Source: Chryseobacterium salipaludis (lineage in GTDB: Bacteria; Bacteroidota; Bacteroidia; Flavobacteriales; Weeksellaceae). Taken from it: a stretch of 64,000 nt of DNA. The notes beneath the pieces were generated by a model. It searched no databases. It was not told the origin of the DNA and was given only the letters and a program-made list of their open reading frames with translations. Positions 37,508 through 45,695 of this stretch are shown here, piece by piece; the stretch's first letter is position 1; each line of letters begins with the position of its first letter. The stretch is from contig NZ_JALHKS010000004.1 in NCBI RefSeq assembly GCF_022968825.1, forward strand, positions 124,001 to 188,000. The letters are read 5' to 3'. Made by a program: the position numbers and the translations under genes.

Positions 37508-38548
37508 TTAAACAATATTAATAATATGTTCCATAATATGAGAATATTGATTTGTAGCTTGTTCTTTTGTTTTTGACTGACAAAATAACAGCTTACCTTC
37601 TTTATTAAAATGATATTCTAAAGACCAATTTAAAAGATAATTGAAATCTTCACGAAGAAAGTCTTTTAGATTACTGTCATAAATTCTTTTTAAATGTTGG
37701 TTAAGATTGTTTTTAGATTCTGAATAAAATTTAATTTTAATAATATCACCCTCTTTTTCAACTTTTCTCTTTGTAATCAAATTAACTTTCTCATTGCTGA
37801 AAATTTGAGAGATGTAAGTATGAGAAGGAATCTCAACAAATTTACCTACCTCATGATACTCCTGAAACAATTCTTTAAAGAATAAATTATACAGAAAATT
37901 ATTTTTCAATAATGGTAATGTATCTGTAAAGTCTTGCTCCCCATTATCTAACATATTTTTTTCTTCTAAAGTTCCAATCATTTCGGATGCTAGTTCTGAT
38001 CTTAAAATGTCCCATTCCATTTTAATCTCTTCCTGATTTAATATTGAATTTATCGAACCATCGGAATTCAGAGCTAAAACAAGTATCTCCAAAGGGCGAT
38101 TAAACTTTTGCATATATTCAGCCAACTGACGATACATAGATTTAATATAATTCACTTCATGCTGTTCTTGCTGTACATTTACTGTAAAATATTTATACTT
38201 TTTTAATTTTTTGAGCTTCCAGATAATATTTGTTTCAGAATCAACCAAGCTATTTCCGGCAACACTTAAATCTATTTTTTGCAGAATTTTATATCTTTCT
38301 TCAAATTCTTTTTGATCCAGATTCACAAAATGTGGAAACTCTTGCTGAAGCTTTTTTTCTTTTAAATTTTCAACAGTATCTGGTATCAATAATTCATTAA
38401 CCCATGAAGCCACAGTAAAATCTCTTCTAATCCATTCATGAGGCTGTGAATTTGCATTATGAAACTCTATTAAAGTTGCTAAGTCTAATCCTAAATCTTT
38501 GGCAATATCAGAAATACTAGCTTTTTCTTTTAACTGAATTTTATTCAT
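37508..38548 (-). CDS. LysM-like T6SS adaptor, cassette 3
   Basis: 346 residues. The N-terminal segment (LKEKASISDIAKDLGLDLAT, LIEFHNANSQPHEW) is a degenerate LysM-like domain. The middle has the family motif with NQEEIKMEWDILRSEL, preceded by LEILVLALNSDGSI; the C-terminal domain ends LLNWSLEYHFNKEGKL. It begins two bases after the complete vgrG, so the pair is translationally linked. The order vgrG-adaptor-cargo is the same as in cassettes 1 and 2. Predicted role: adaptor or chaperone for cargo loading. Confidence 0.65.
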   Translation of the reverse strand: MNKIQLKEKASISDIAKDLGLDLATLIEFHNANSQPHEWIRRDFTVASWVNELLIPDTVENLKEKKLQQEFPHFVNLDQKEFEERYKILQKIDLSVAGNSLVDSETNIIWKLKKLKKYKYFTVNVQQEQHEVNYIKSMYRQLAEYMQKFNRPLEILVLALNSDGSINSILNQEEIKMEWDILRSELASEMIGTLEEKNMLDNGEQDFTDTLPLLKNNFLYNLFFKELFQEYHEVGKFVEIPSHTYISQIFSNEKVNLITKRKVEKEGDIIKIKFYSESKNNLNQHLKRIYDSNLKDFLREDFNYLLNWSLEYHFNKEGKLLFCQSKTKEQATNQYSHIMEHIINIV

Positions 38549-38550
38549 TA

Positions 38551-40527
38551 TTAGTTTTCAATAATTTTTTCTCCTTTAATAGTAACATCTCCATCAATTT
38601 TCATTCCTGCATTTGCTCCCTTTTTACCGATTTCTGTTAGCGAACTTCCAATTATTTTTGTTGTAGTTCCTTCTACAGTTATATTAATTCCTTTTATAAG
38701 AATATTTCCATCTTTATCCATAGTGATTGAGCTACTTCCCGTCTCCAATTTTATTTCAGTATTGCTTTTTACACTTATTTTCCCACCATTGTCCATAGTC
38801 AGAACACTCTGATCTTTACCTACGTTGATTGTAGTTTTTGTCGTAACATTCGTTGTATGATTATTCCCGATATCTTCCGTATTATCATTGCTCACAAATG
38901 TGGTCACATCACCTGACCCGCTTAAAGTCACATAATTCCCGTTTTTATCCTTAATCTCAATCCCCGCGCCGTCGTTCAAGCAGATTATATTCCCGCTCTT
39001 GCTGCTGAGGCTTTTCACGTTATTGCCCTGGCCACCGCCGCCGCCCACCTTGCCGTGGAACATGCCGCCCATGACAAAGGGGCGGTCCGGGTGGTTGTGG
39101 ATAAAGTTTACCATGACCTGATCACCCACTTCGGGGATGGCCATAAAACCGCGGTTCTTGTTGACCTTATCACTGCCCCCGCCGTCGGGTGTCATCACAC
39201 GGATAAAATCCGTAACGTCATGCATCTGCCAGTCAAAACGCACCTGCACCCGGCCCTGGTTCGCTGGATCTGAATTACTGATCACCGTGGCGGTCTGTGC
39301 CTCGGCCATCGGCAGGGTAAATTCCGGGCGTGGTAAAAAACCGCTGTCCGCTGCGATTGCTTCAAAAGCGCCCTCGTAATGGCCGCGCCCGTCCACTTTG
39401 TGCGTCACCTGGGTAACCATCAGTTTGGTAAAATAGGACGTACTGTTCGTGTCGCGTTTGCGCATATTGATTTCGGCCGTACAGCCGGGATATAAAAAAG
39501 GAATAGACGTGCTGCCGCTGGTCACGAACACTTCCGCCGCCCTGCTGCCGGCCGTTCCCGTTTGCGATGCTTCCACATCATGGTAATTTTCTGCCTTCAG
39601 CGGTGCTACCCGTAACGAAGGAGTACTGAAGGTTTGCTGCGAAATCTGATAAGCCCTGTTGGCAATATCGGACACGTGGCGCACCGGCGACTCGCCCGAG
39701 GTCAGTTTCTCGTTGTTTGCACTGTTGTAACCATAAAAAGTAGGCTTCACATGCACCGCGCGCATCTTAATTTTTATATCCGTTACGTTACTGCCGTACA
39801 CAAATTCAAGTGATTTCTGCGGCGGCGGCAGTTTCCCGAAATGCAGCACTTCGCCATCATAAAAGAATTGTTCACCGTATGCCTCCGCCATCCGGGCGAG
39901 ATAATTGAAATGAGTTTCATTGTATTGCGACGTGTATGGCAAATTTTTCTGATATCCGCATTCAACCCGCACATCATATTTGGAAGTGCCCAGGCCCTGA
40001 CTGATCAGTTCAGAAGCCACACTGTTCAGACTAATCGGTTGTCCGCCGCCCAGGCTTTGGGTATGCGGTGCCGCATCCAGCAATATAGTTGGGCTAAAAC
40101 CGGTCAGCACTATTTTACCCAGACTTCCCTGCTCCTGCTCGTACCCCACTTCCGTAATGACACCTACAAAAGTTCGCTCCGGACTGTCCATTACATCTTT
40201 ATAATGAAACACCACCGTCAGCCGTTTTCCCAGAAACTTTTGTGCTTCATTCAGTTCATGATTTTCATACTGATCGAGCGCGTCACCGGGCAATTTTAAT
40301 TCGAACTCATGATGGCGCGAAGCACTTTGGTTTAAAGTAAAATAATCAAAATGCCGGATAATATATCCTTCCACGATGATCTTCAGATTAACCACCCGGT
40401 TAATACCCAGGATCTGATTGGCTGCAATAGCGGCCGCGTTATAAATTTTAGAAACAGGCTGTTTTCTCGGATTGCTTTCCTGCACCGTAGCACCGTTCAT
40501 ACCGGAATTAGAGTTATTGTTAAGCAT
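38551..40527 (-). CDS. vgrG: T6SS spike protein VgrG (complete)
   Basis: 658 residues, full length for this subtype. The gp27-like base (about 30-390) contains NLKIIVEGYIIRHFDYFTLN, the LQYNETHFNYLARMAEAYGE-type segment and HFGKLPPPQ; the gp5 OB-fold follows (DPANQGRVQVRFDWQ, GFMAIPEVGDQVMVNFIHNH) and then the beta-helix needle with NVTTKTTINVGKDQSVLTMD, ending in a cargo-specific tip (TTKIIGSSLTEIGKKG). There is no C-terminal toxin extension. It trimerises on the Hcp tube and carries a PAAR-like protein, presumably the DUF4280-type product encoded two genes downstream. It is the only intact vgrG in the window. Confidence 0.95.
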   Translation of the reverse strand: MLNNNSNSGMNGATVQESNPRKQPVSKIYNAAAIAANQILGINRVVNLKIIVEGYIIRHFDYFTLNQSASRHHEFELKLPGDALDQYENHELNEAQKFLGKRLTVVFHYKDVMDSPERTFVGVITEVGYEQEQGSLGKIVLTGFSPTILLDAAPHTQSLGGGQPISLNSVASELISQGLGTSKYDVRVECGYQKNLPYTSQYNETHFNYLARMAEAYGEQFFYDGEVLHFGKLPPPQKSLEFVYGSNVTDIKIKMRAVHVKPTFYGYNSANNEKLTSGESPVRHVSDIANRAYQISQQTFSTPSLRVAPLKAENYHDVEASQTGTAGSRAAEVFVTSGSTSIPFLYPGCTAEINMRKRDTNSTSYFTKLMVTQVTHKVDGRGHYEGAFEAIAADSGFLPRPEFTLPMAEAQTATVISNSDPANQGRVQVRFDWQMHDVTDFIRVMTPDGGGSDKVNKNRGFMAIPEVGDQVMVNFIHNHPDRPFVMGGMFHGKVGGGGGQGNNVKSLSSKSGNIICLNDGAGIEIKDKNGNYVTLSGSGDVTTFVSNDNTEDIGNNHTTNVTTKTTINVGKDQSVLTMDNGGKISVKSNTEIKLETGSSSITMDKDGNILIKGINITVEGTTTKIIGSSLTEIGKKGANAGMKIDGDVTIKGEKIIEN

Positions 40528-40710
40528 AATATTGTGTTTTGGAGAAGTTAAAAAGGTGGCGAAGTATATTTTTTAATTAAGATTTATAATTAGTTTACGA
40601 TGATAATTTAGCGCATTAATTGAAGCTGATCACAGATGAAGTTTAAATAAATTTCAGTAGCAATTTTCATGCATCTTTCTGTTATTCATTATTATATATA
40701 GTCCGGAAGA

Positions 40711-41619
40711 TTATTTAGCCAATAGCCGTCGGCTCTCTTCGTACCGGTTTTGACCATAGTTATTGTCAAAATTAATGGTGGTTTTATCGGCAGGGTTTAG
40801 TTTCTCATATAATCTTATATAATGCTGCGCTTCCTGCACAGGATCTTTCCGGACCGGAAAGGACACTTTATAGTCTTGCTGAAGTTTTTGTTTAAACCCC
40901 TGCAAGCGGGACTGATAATCTGCATCAGTTTTCTTTGCTTTTTTTAACTGACTTTCTTTCCATTCCACAAAGCTGGCTACCGGCACGAGCGTCGTACCCG
41001 GGATCATGGGCTGTGCTCCTTTGGCGAGCAGATATTCGGCCAGTTCGAGATCATCACTCGCGGCCGCCTCCAGGATATTATCCCCGTTGATCGCCTGATG
41101 ATTTACATCCGCACCGTGTTCCAGCAGAAAATCAATCATTTTTCTCTCGGTAGCTGCATCACCGAGCGTCATCGCCACCACCAGCGGCGACTTTCCTAAG
41201 GCCGGATTCAGTGACGCTTTGTATTTTAAAAGAAGTTTCAGCATTTCATAATTATTAGTCGCAACGGCCTGATTTACCGGCGTATCATTCAGCCCCTGAA
41301 AGGGAGTGATGATATCCGGGTTCGCCTTCAGTTCCAGCAGTTTTTCCATTGCGGGTAGATCTTCGATGATGGCGGCGTACATCAGCAGTGTATATCCCTG
41401 AGGGCTGAGCTGATTGATTTGCGCCGGATGTGCACGCAGCGTTTCTTCCATTTTGGCCAGGTTGCCGTTATACATACTTTTGGCCGCGTCCAGCTGCACA
41501 TTGGTAAACATTCTTTCCGGCGGGTATTGTTCACGGTTTTGTTTGCGGCGGGAACGGCTATCAAGACAGGCAGTAAGAAACATAAGGGTAAGTATTAAGT
41601 ATAAAAGATTCTTTTTCAT
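40711..41619 (-). CDS. Ankyrin-repeat lipoprotein, candidate lipase immunity
   Basis: 302 residues. A lipoprotein signal with lipobox LTAC at Cys18 is followed by four to five ankyrin repeats (SPQGYTLLMYAAIIEDLPAM, LNDTPVNQAVATNNYEMLKL, KSPLVVAMTLGDAATERKMI, INGDNILEAAASDDLELAEY) and a charged helical tail. It starts 3 bases after the DUF4280-lipase gene, in the immunity position. An exported, membrane-attached inhibitor suits a phospholipase delivered to the periplasm. The pairing is inferred from order, not shown. Confidence 0.7.
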   Translation of the reverse strand: MKKNLLYLILTLMFLTACLDSRSRRKQNREQYPPERMFTNVQLDAAKSMYNGNLAKMEETLRAHPAQINQLSPQGYTLLMYAAIIEDLPAMEKLLELKANPDIITPFQGLNDTPVNQAVATNNYEMLKLLLKYKASLNPALGKSPLVVAMTLGDAATERKMIDFLLEHGADVNHQAINGDNILEAAASDDLELAEYLLAKGAQPMIPGTTLVPVASFVEWKESQLKKAKKTDADYQSRLQGFKQKLQQDYKVSFPVRKDPVQEAQHYIRLYEKLNPADKTTINFDNNYGQNRYEESRRLLAK

Positions 41620-41622
41620 GGT

Positions 41623-42879
41623 CTAAACATTTTTGGCAAGTACGGTGGTATTCATGGCAGCGACCATCGCCTCCAGGGCATCGGCATAAGCACTGTGTCC
41701 GCTGCCAATTGTACTCAGGCCGAGTCCTTCATTTTTATCGATGTATCCGAAGATTTCATTCTGTTGTCCCAAAGCACGCGGCACGGCACCATCGGCGAGA
41801 CCTCCGATTCCGAGGGCTTTTAAAAGATTGAAACGGGAACCGCCGATGGTAGCCAGCAAGCCTTCTCGGTTGTTCTGGAGCGCGTTAAGTATGTCGTTGC
41901 TCGTGCTGTAATTAATAATCTGATCCGTGCTTCCCACGGCTTGCTTCTCATCCAGGTATTCCAGGGTGCGGCGGTGCACCCCTCTGGCATTGAAGGTATA
42001 GCCGGGCAATCCTGTATAGTAGGAGGCCATGGCACTATTACCACCGCCCAGCGAGTGGCCCGTAAACTGCACCTTATCCGGTGCCGCCCGCGATATTTTT
42101 TCAGCCAGCATTCTGGTTTTTTCGATTTGCGGGGTACGGAAACCCAAGGCCTGGCCGCCATCTTCGATAAACCAGTCATGATAAAACTGCCAGCCTTTTG
42201 GTTCGGAGCCGCGGAAAGCCACAAAGTAATCGCCTGTTTCACCGTTGCGGTAGAGTGATGCATAAAAACCATTTTTGGCATTGGTATTAAAATCAGCCGG
42301 CGTTAAGGTTCCCGGCCCGAACAGTTCATCCAGCGCCGCCTGGCTGTCCGTATTTACACGGGTGTAATCGCCGATCTGCGCCGGATTTTTGGCGTCATTG
42401 TCCTGGTACGAATCCTGCGCCATTTTAGCAGCATTCATGGCCTCCTGAATTTCCGGCGCCGACAACAGCATGAAACCTACCTGTCCGCCGAGGAAACATT
42501 TAAGTTTTGAATCCTGGAGCAAGGGTTTCTTCCCTTCAATCCGTACTTTCGGATGCGTACCGGACCATTGGCTGCCTTTACACAGCAACGAACAGATGTT
42601 CAGCGCATCATCAATCAGGGCGCTCCCGGCGAAGGCAGCTGCAGCAATCATAAACAAGCCCCCGGAAAAAGCAGCCGCCAGTGCTGCACCGGCGATGGCG
42701 CCGGCCGCCATCATTTTCGGACAAATGAAGTTATCCTTAAACCGGTCTTTTTCCGTAGCCATTAATTTGGTGCCGCCTTTCAGAAATACAGATGATTGTG
42801 AACTCACGCCGATTCCGATCAGACGTCTGCCGTCTGTACATTTCAGCGGCGTATCCTGCGCTATATATAACTGACTCAT
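41623..42879 (-). CDS. DUF4280-lipase fusion, predicted T6SS phospholipase effector, cassette 4
   Basis: 418 residues. The N-terminal PAAR-like domain has Cys14, Cys53 in NFICPKM, Cys96 or Cys100, and Cys128 in LKCFLGG, with a hydrophobic hairpin (about 56-92). From about residue 150 a class 3 (alpha/beta hydrolase) lipase follows, with VAFRGSEPKGWQFYHDWF, the nucleophile in GHSLGGG (Ser276), a candidate Asp329 in YSTSNDILN and His395 in GSGHSAYAD. This would be a complete triad. Delivered on a VgrG tip it would attack membrane phospholipids. The adaptor lies 7 bases upstream and the ankyrin lipoprotein 3 bases downstream. Confidence 0.82.
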   Translation of the reverse strand: MSQLYIAQDTPLKCTDGRRLIGIGVSSQSSVFLKGGTKLMATEKDRFKDNFICPKMMAAGAIAGAALAAAFSGGLFMIAAAAFAGSALIDDALNICSLLCKGSQWSGTHPKVRIEGKKPLLQDSKLKCFLGGQVGFMLLSAPEIQEAMNAAKMAQDSYQDNDAKNPAQIGDYTRVNTDSQAALDELFGPGTLTPADFNTNAKNGFYASLYRNGETGDYFVAFRGSEPKGWQFYHDWFIEDGGQALGFRTPQIEKTRMLAEKISRAAPDKVQFTGHSLGGGNSAMASYYTGLPGYTFNARGVHRRTLEYLDEKQAVGSTDQIINYSTSNDILNALQNNREGLLATIGGSRFNLLKALGIGGLADGAVPRALGQQNEIFGYIDKNEGLGLSTIGSGHSAYADALEAMVAAMNTTVLAKNV

Positions 42880-42886
42880 TCCGTAC

Positions 42887-43729
42887 TTATTTTAAAAGTT
42901 CAATATGGTATTCACATACATAAAACATAAGGTCATTCAATCGTTCTTTCACATGAAAGACAGCTTCTGCTAAAACCGAGTCGCCATTAAAGGAATAGCT
43001 ACCTTCCAGACTAAAATCGTACTCCAGCGGCAGGTTGAGCATTTCCTTATATTCCTGCTCATATCGTTTCGGGAACGGAGGCGGAACCGTTTCCGCAGCG
43101 CCCTTCACTTTCATTTCATAGCCTGCAGCTGCCTCTTTAATTTCGTACGAGGACGCGTACGTAAGCAGCTCACCGGGAAACAGCACCGAGGGAGTTTCGC
43201 GTGCAGCGAACGGGCCGCTCTCCGGTTGGTCTTCAGAAAACGGATAAAACATCAACTGATACATCAGGCTGCGCCGCAGGTTCTCACCGGTCTGTGCAAT
43301 TTCCTGATCATATGTATCGATGACCTGTTTATTGTTCTGGTTAATCAGTTCCAGAAATTTAAACTCTTTTTCTTTCACACTTTCCCATTTCTGCCAGATT
43401 TCCTCCTGATTGCGGATCCCCGAAACGGTTTTATCCAAGCCCAACTGCAATTCGAGGTGTCGGGTCACCGCTTCAATTGAATGAAGCAGATCATAAAACG
43501 GCTTCATCTGACGGTCAAACTGAGGGTACACTTTCGGTGAGATATGCAGATCCAGTTGATTAAATTCGCCGGGCTGCAAGGTCCATATTTCTTCCGTTTG
43601 GGTTTCATTGGCTTTGCCTGTGCCCAGCGTCATATAGGAACGGGTCCGCATCGCATACTCAGCCTCTTTATACCAGGCGTAGGTGAAAGCGGTTCGCGCA
43701 GGTGTAGGGTCAGAACTCATTGTAGTCAT
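42887..43729 (-). CDS. T6SS adaptor lacking the LysM part, cassette 4
   Basis: 280 residues from the ATG at 43729 (MTTMSSDPTPARTAF). It has no LysM-like N-terminus but keeps the core motif NQEEIWQKWESVKEKE with the preceding LELQLGLDKTVSGI, and a C-terminal domain ending LPLEYDFSLEGSYSFNGD and AVFHVKERLNDLMF, clearly related to the other three adaptors. It heads the lipase cassette, which lacks a vgrG of its own. This suggests that the core, not the LysM part, binds the PAAR-like cargo. Function remains an inference. Confidence 0.6.
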   Translation of the reverse strand: MTTMSSDPTPARTAFTYAWYKEAEYAMRTRSYMTLGTGKANETQTEEIWTLQPGEFNQLDLHISPKVYPQFDRQMKPFYDLLHSIEAVTRHLELQLGLDKTVSGIRNQEEIWQKWESVKEKEFKFLELINQNNKQVIDTYDQEIAQTGENLRRSLMYQLMFYPFSEDQPESGPFAARETPSVLFPGELLTYASSYEIKEAAAGYEMKVKGAAETVPPPFPKRYEQEYKEMLNLPLEYDFSLEGSYSFNGDSVLAEAVFHVKERLNDLMFYVCEYHIELLK

Positions 43730-43769
43730 AGCTTCGGATTTTTTTAGAAGCACCGAAAACAGAAGCAAA

Positions 43770-44354
43770 GCATATAATCAGGAGATTAGTACGCGAAAAA
43801 TTCCTTTCTGTTTTCAGCCGCCAGTCATAATAACTTTTAATTACCTTAATAATTGTCTGATTTCTATTTCTGTCAAGACATCAATAAAGATCATTGTTTA
43901 GAGGCACTCTCGTAAATGTACCAGCTTTCATTGAATTAAATCGGCTTTCAGACCTAAAATTTGAAAAGTGTAGTAGTTTTACTACAACCACCCATCTGCG
44001 GTTTTCCTATACAATTAAACTCCACTCTGTCTGCTGTTCTTAAATTATTTTAATTCCTTTTGAAGGCGGCACGAAAATTCTCAACAATTACGCTCTGGCC
44101 ACTTTTCAATTTTAAGGCAAAATGGCGGCAAAGGTTAACACCATTACAGTGCAGGTATTTTTATTTATGATTAACATATATTTAACACATATATATATTA
44201 AACATATAATATTAATAATTTTTGTTACACAATAGTGTATTTATCATTTCTCTGGCATTCTACTTGATGCTCTGCATAACGAATCATCGGAGCAAAATGC
44301 TAGCTACTGCTCCGGTGATTTTCTTTCACCAATTATTAACATAAAATTTTTACT
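43770..44354. other. AT-rich intergenic region
   Basis: About 580 bases between the divergent cargo island and the KGG-repeat gene. AT-rich stretches such as the TTAACATATATTTAACAC region near 44170 dominate. No coding frame was found. It holds the promoter of the stress genes and the hairpin at 44282-44320. Confidence 0.5.
44282..44327 (+). terminator. Terminator-like hairpin in the KGG gene leader
   Basis: AATCATCGGAGCA (44282-44294) pairs with TGCTCCGGTGATT (44308-44320), thirteen pairs with one G-U, followed by TTCTTTC. It lies only 28 bases before the ATG at 44355 and after a long leader, so it could act as an attenuator or end a small RNA transcribed from the leader. Confidence 0.55.
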
Positions 44355-45623
44355 ATGAACCGCAGAAGATCGAACAATTCACGTTCAGGAAGCAACAGAT
44401 CCCAATCCCACGACTACGAAGACGACCACAGATACCAGTCACAGCATCATGATTATGATGATTACTATGATGAAGATGAGTATGATGATGACGACTACGA
44501 TGAGGATTATGACAACGATGATTATGATGACGATGATTATGATGACGATGATTATGATTACGACAACGAGTATGATGATGATGATTATGATGATGATTAC
44601 GACGACGATGATTATGATGACGATGACTATGATTATGATGATGACGAAGATTACGACGACGAAGACTATGATGACGAAGACTATGATGACGATGAAGACG
44701 ACCACTACGACAGCCGAAGCGGCCGCATGAGAGACAGCCAGGGCAGATTTACCAGCGGTGGCAGTAGCTCCGGCTCCGGACGCGGCAGATCATCTTCCGG
44801 CAGAGGAAGCAGTTCGGGCCGGGGTTCTTCAGGCCGCAGCCGTTCAGGTAGCGGAAGAGGCTTTGCTTCTATGCCTAAATCCGAAGTAAGAAGAATTGCC
44901 GCTATGGGCGGACGCGCTTCACACGGCGGCGGATCATCATCCGGCCGAGGAAATTCCGGTGGCTCAGGAAGAGGAGGAAATAATTCAGGAAGAGGCGGCA
45001 GATCAGGACGCGGACGTTCTTCAGGCTCTGGTTCCGGAAGAGGTAATTCCGGCGGCGGAAGAGGCTTTGCTTCCATGCCGAAATCTGAAGTAAGAAGAAT
45101 TGCCGCTATGGGCGGACACGCTTCTCACGGCGGCGGACGCGATTCATCATCCGGCAGAGGAAACTCCGGTAATTCCGGCAGAGGCGGTAACTCAGGAGGC
45201 AGCAGCTCAGGACGCGGACGTTCTTCAGGCTCTGGTTCCGGAAGAGGTAATTCCGGCGGCGGTACTTCCAGAAGAGGATTTGCTTCCATGCCGAAATCTG
45301 AAGTAAGAAGAATTGCAGCCATGGGCGGACACGCTTCTCACGGCGGCGGACGCGGATCATCATCGGGCAGAGGAAATTCCGGTAGCTCCGGCAGAGGCGG
45401 TAACTCAGGAGGCAGCAGCTCAGGACGCGGACGTTCTTCAGGCTCAGGTTCCGGAAGAGGTAATTCCGGCGGCGGCACTTCCAGAAGAGGTTTTGCTTCC
45501 ATGCCGAAATCTGAAGTAAGAAGAATTGCAGCCATGGGCGGACGCGCATCACACGGTGGCGGACGCGGCAGCTCTTCCAGATCGGGCAGATCCGGTTTCG
45601 GAAGAAGAGGAAACAACTCTTAG
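44355..45623 (+). CDS. Polyampholyte protein with four KGG stress repeats
   Basis: 422 residues of low-complexity sequence. Residues about 20-118 are almost only Asp and Tyr (DDDYD units). The rest is Ser/Gly/Arg-rich (SSGRGNSG-type) and holds four copies of FASMPKSEVRRIAAMGG starting near residues 170, 238, 309 and 380, each followed by (R/H)ASHGG. This is the KGG motif of YciG/GsiB stress proteins. The second to fourth units are spaced 213 bases apart and nearly identical, showing recent internal duplication. A YciF-like gene follows 72 bases downstream. Probable role: desiccation or general stress protection, perhaps as a condensate-forming disordered protein. Confidence 0.8.
   Translation: MNRRRSNNSRSGSNRSQSHDYEDDHRYQSQHHDYDDYYDEDEYDDDDYDEDYDNDDYDDDDYDDDDYDYDNEYDDDDYDDDYDDDDYDDDDYDYDDDEDYDDEDYDDEDYDDDEDDHYDSRSGRMRDSQGRFTSGGSSSGSGRGRSSSGRGSSSGRGSSGRSRSGSGRGFASMPKSEVRRIAAMGGRASHGGGSSSGRGNSGGSGRGGNNSGRGGRSGRGRSSGSGSGRGNSGGGRGFASMPKSEVRRIAAMGGHASHGGGRDSSSGRGNSGNSGRGGNSGGSSSGRGRSSGSGSGRGNSGGGTSRRGFASMPKSEVRRIAAMGGHASHGGGRGSSSGRGNSGSSGRGGNSGGSSSGRGRSSGSGSGRGNSGGGTSRRGFASMPKSEVRRIAAMGGRASHGGGRGSSSRSGRSGFGRRGNNS
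44862..45545 (+). repeat. Internal tandem repeats in the KGG gene
   Basis: Four copies of a unit that encodes FASMPKSEVRRIAAMGG, with starts at 44862, 45066, 45279 and 45492 (spacing 204, 213, 213). The linkers are also repeated, so copies 3 and 4 are nearly identical over about 210 bases. Confidence 0.9.
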
Positions 45624-45642
45624 TTTATATTCATATACCCTG

Positions 45643-45675
45643 ATAAAGGAGGCTTCGGGTCTCCTTTATTTTTCT
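45643..45675 (+). terminator. Terminator after the KGG-repeat gene
   Basis: ATAAAGGAGGC, TTCG loop, GGTCTCCTTTAT (eleven pairs including one G-U and a stray base), then TTTTC. It comes 20 bases after the stop and separates the KGG gene from the YciF-like gene. Confidence 0.8.
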
Positions 45676-45695
45676 TACACATTAAAAAAAATACA

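Noticed and set aside
44439-44730. Long open frames on both strands within the Asp/Tyr-coding stretch (Ile/Val-rich or Met/Thr-rich products)
   Set aside because: They are frame shadows of the repeated GAT/GAC codons of the KGG gene; the products are simple repeats with no start context.
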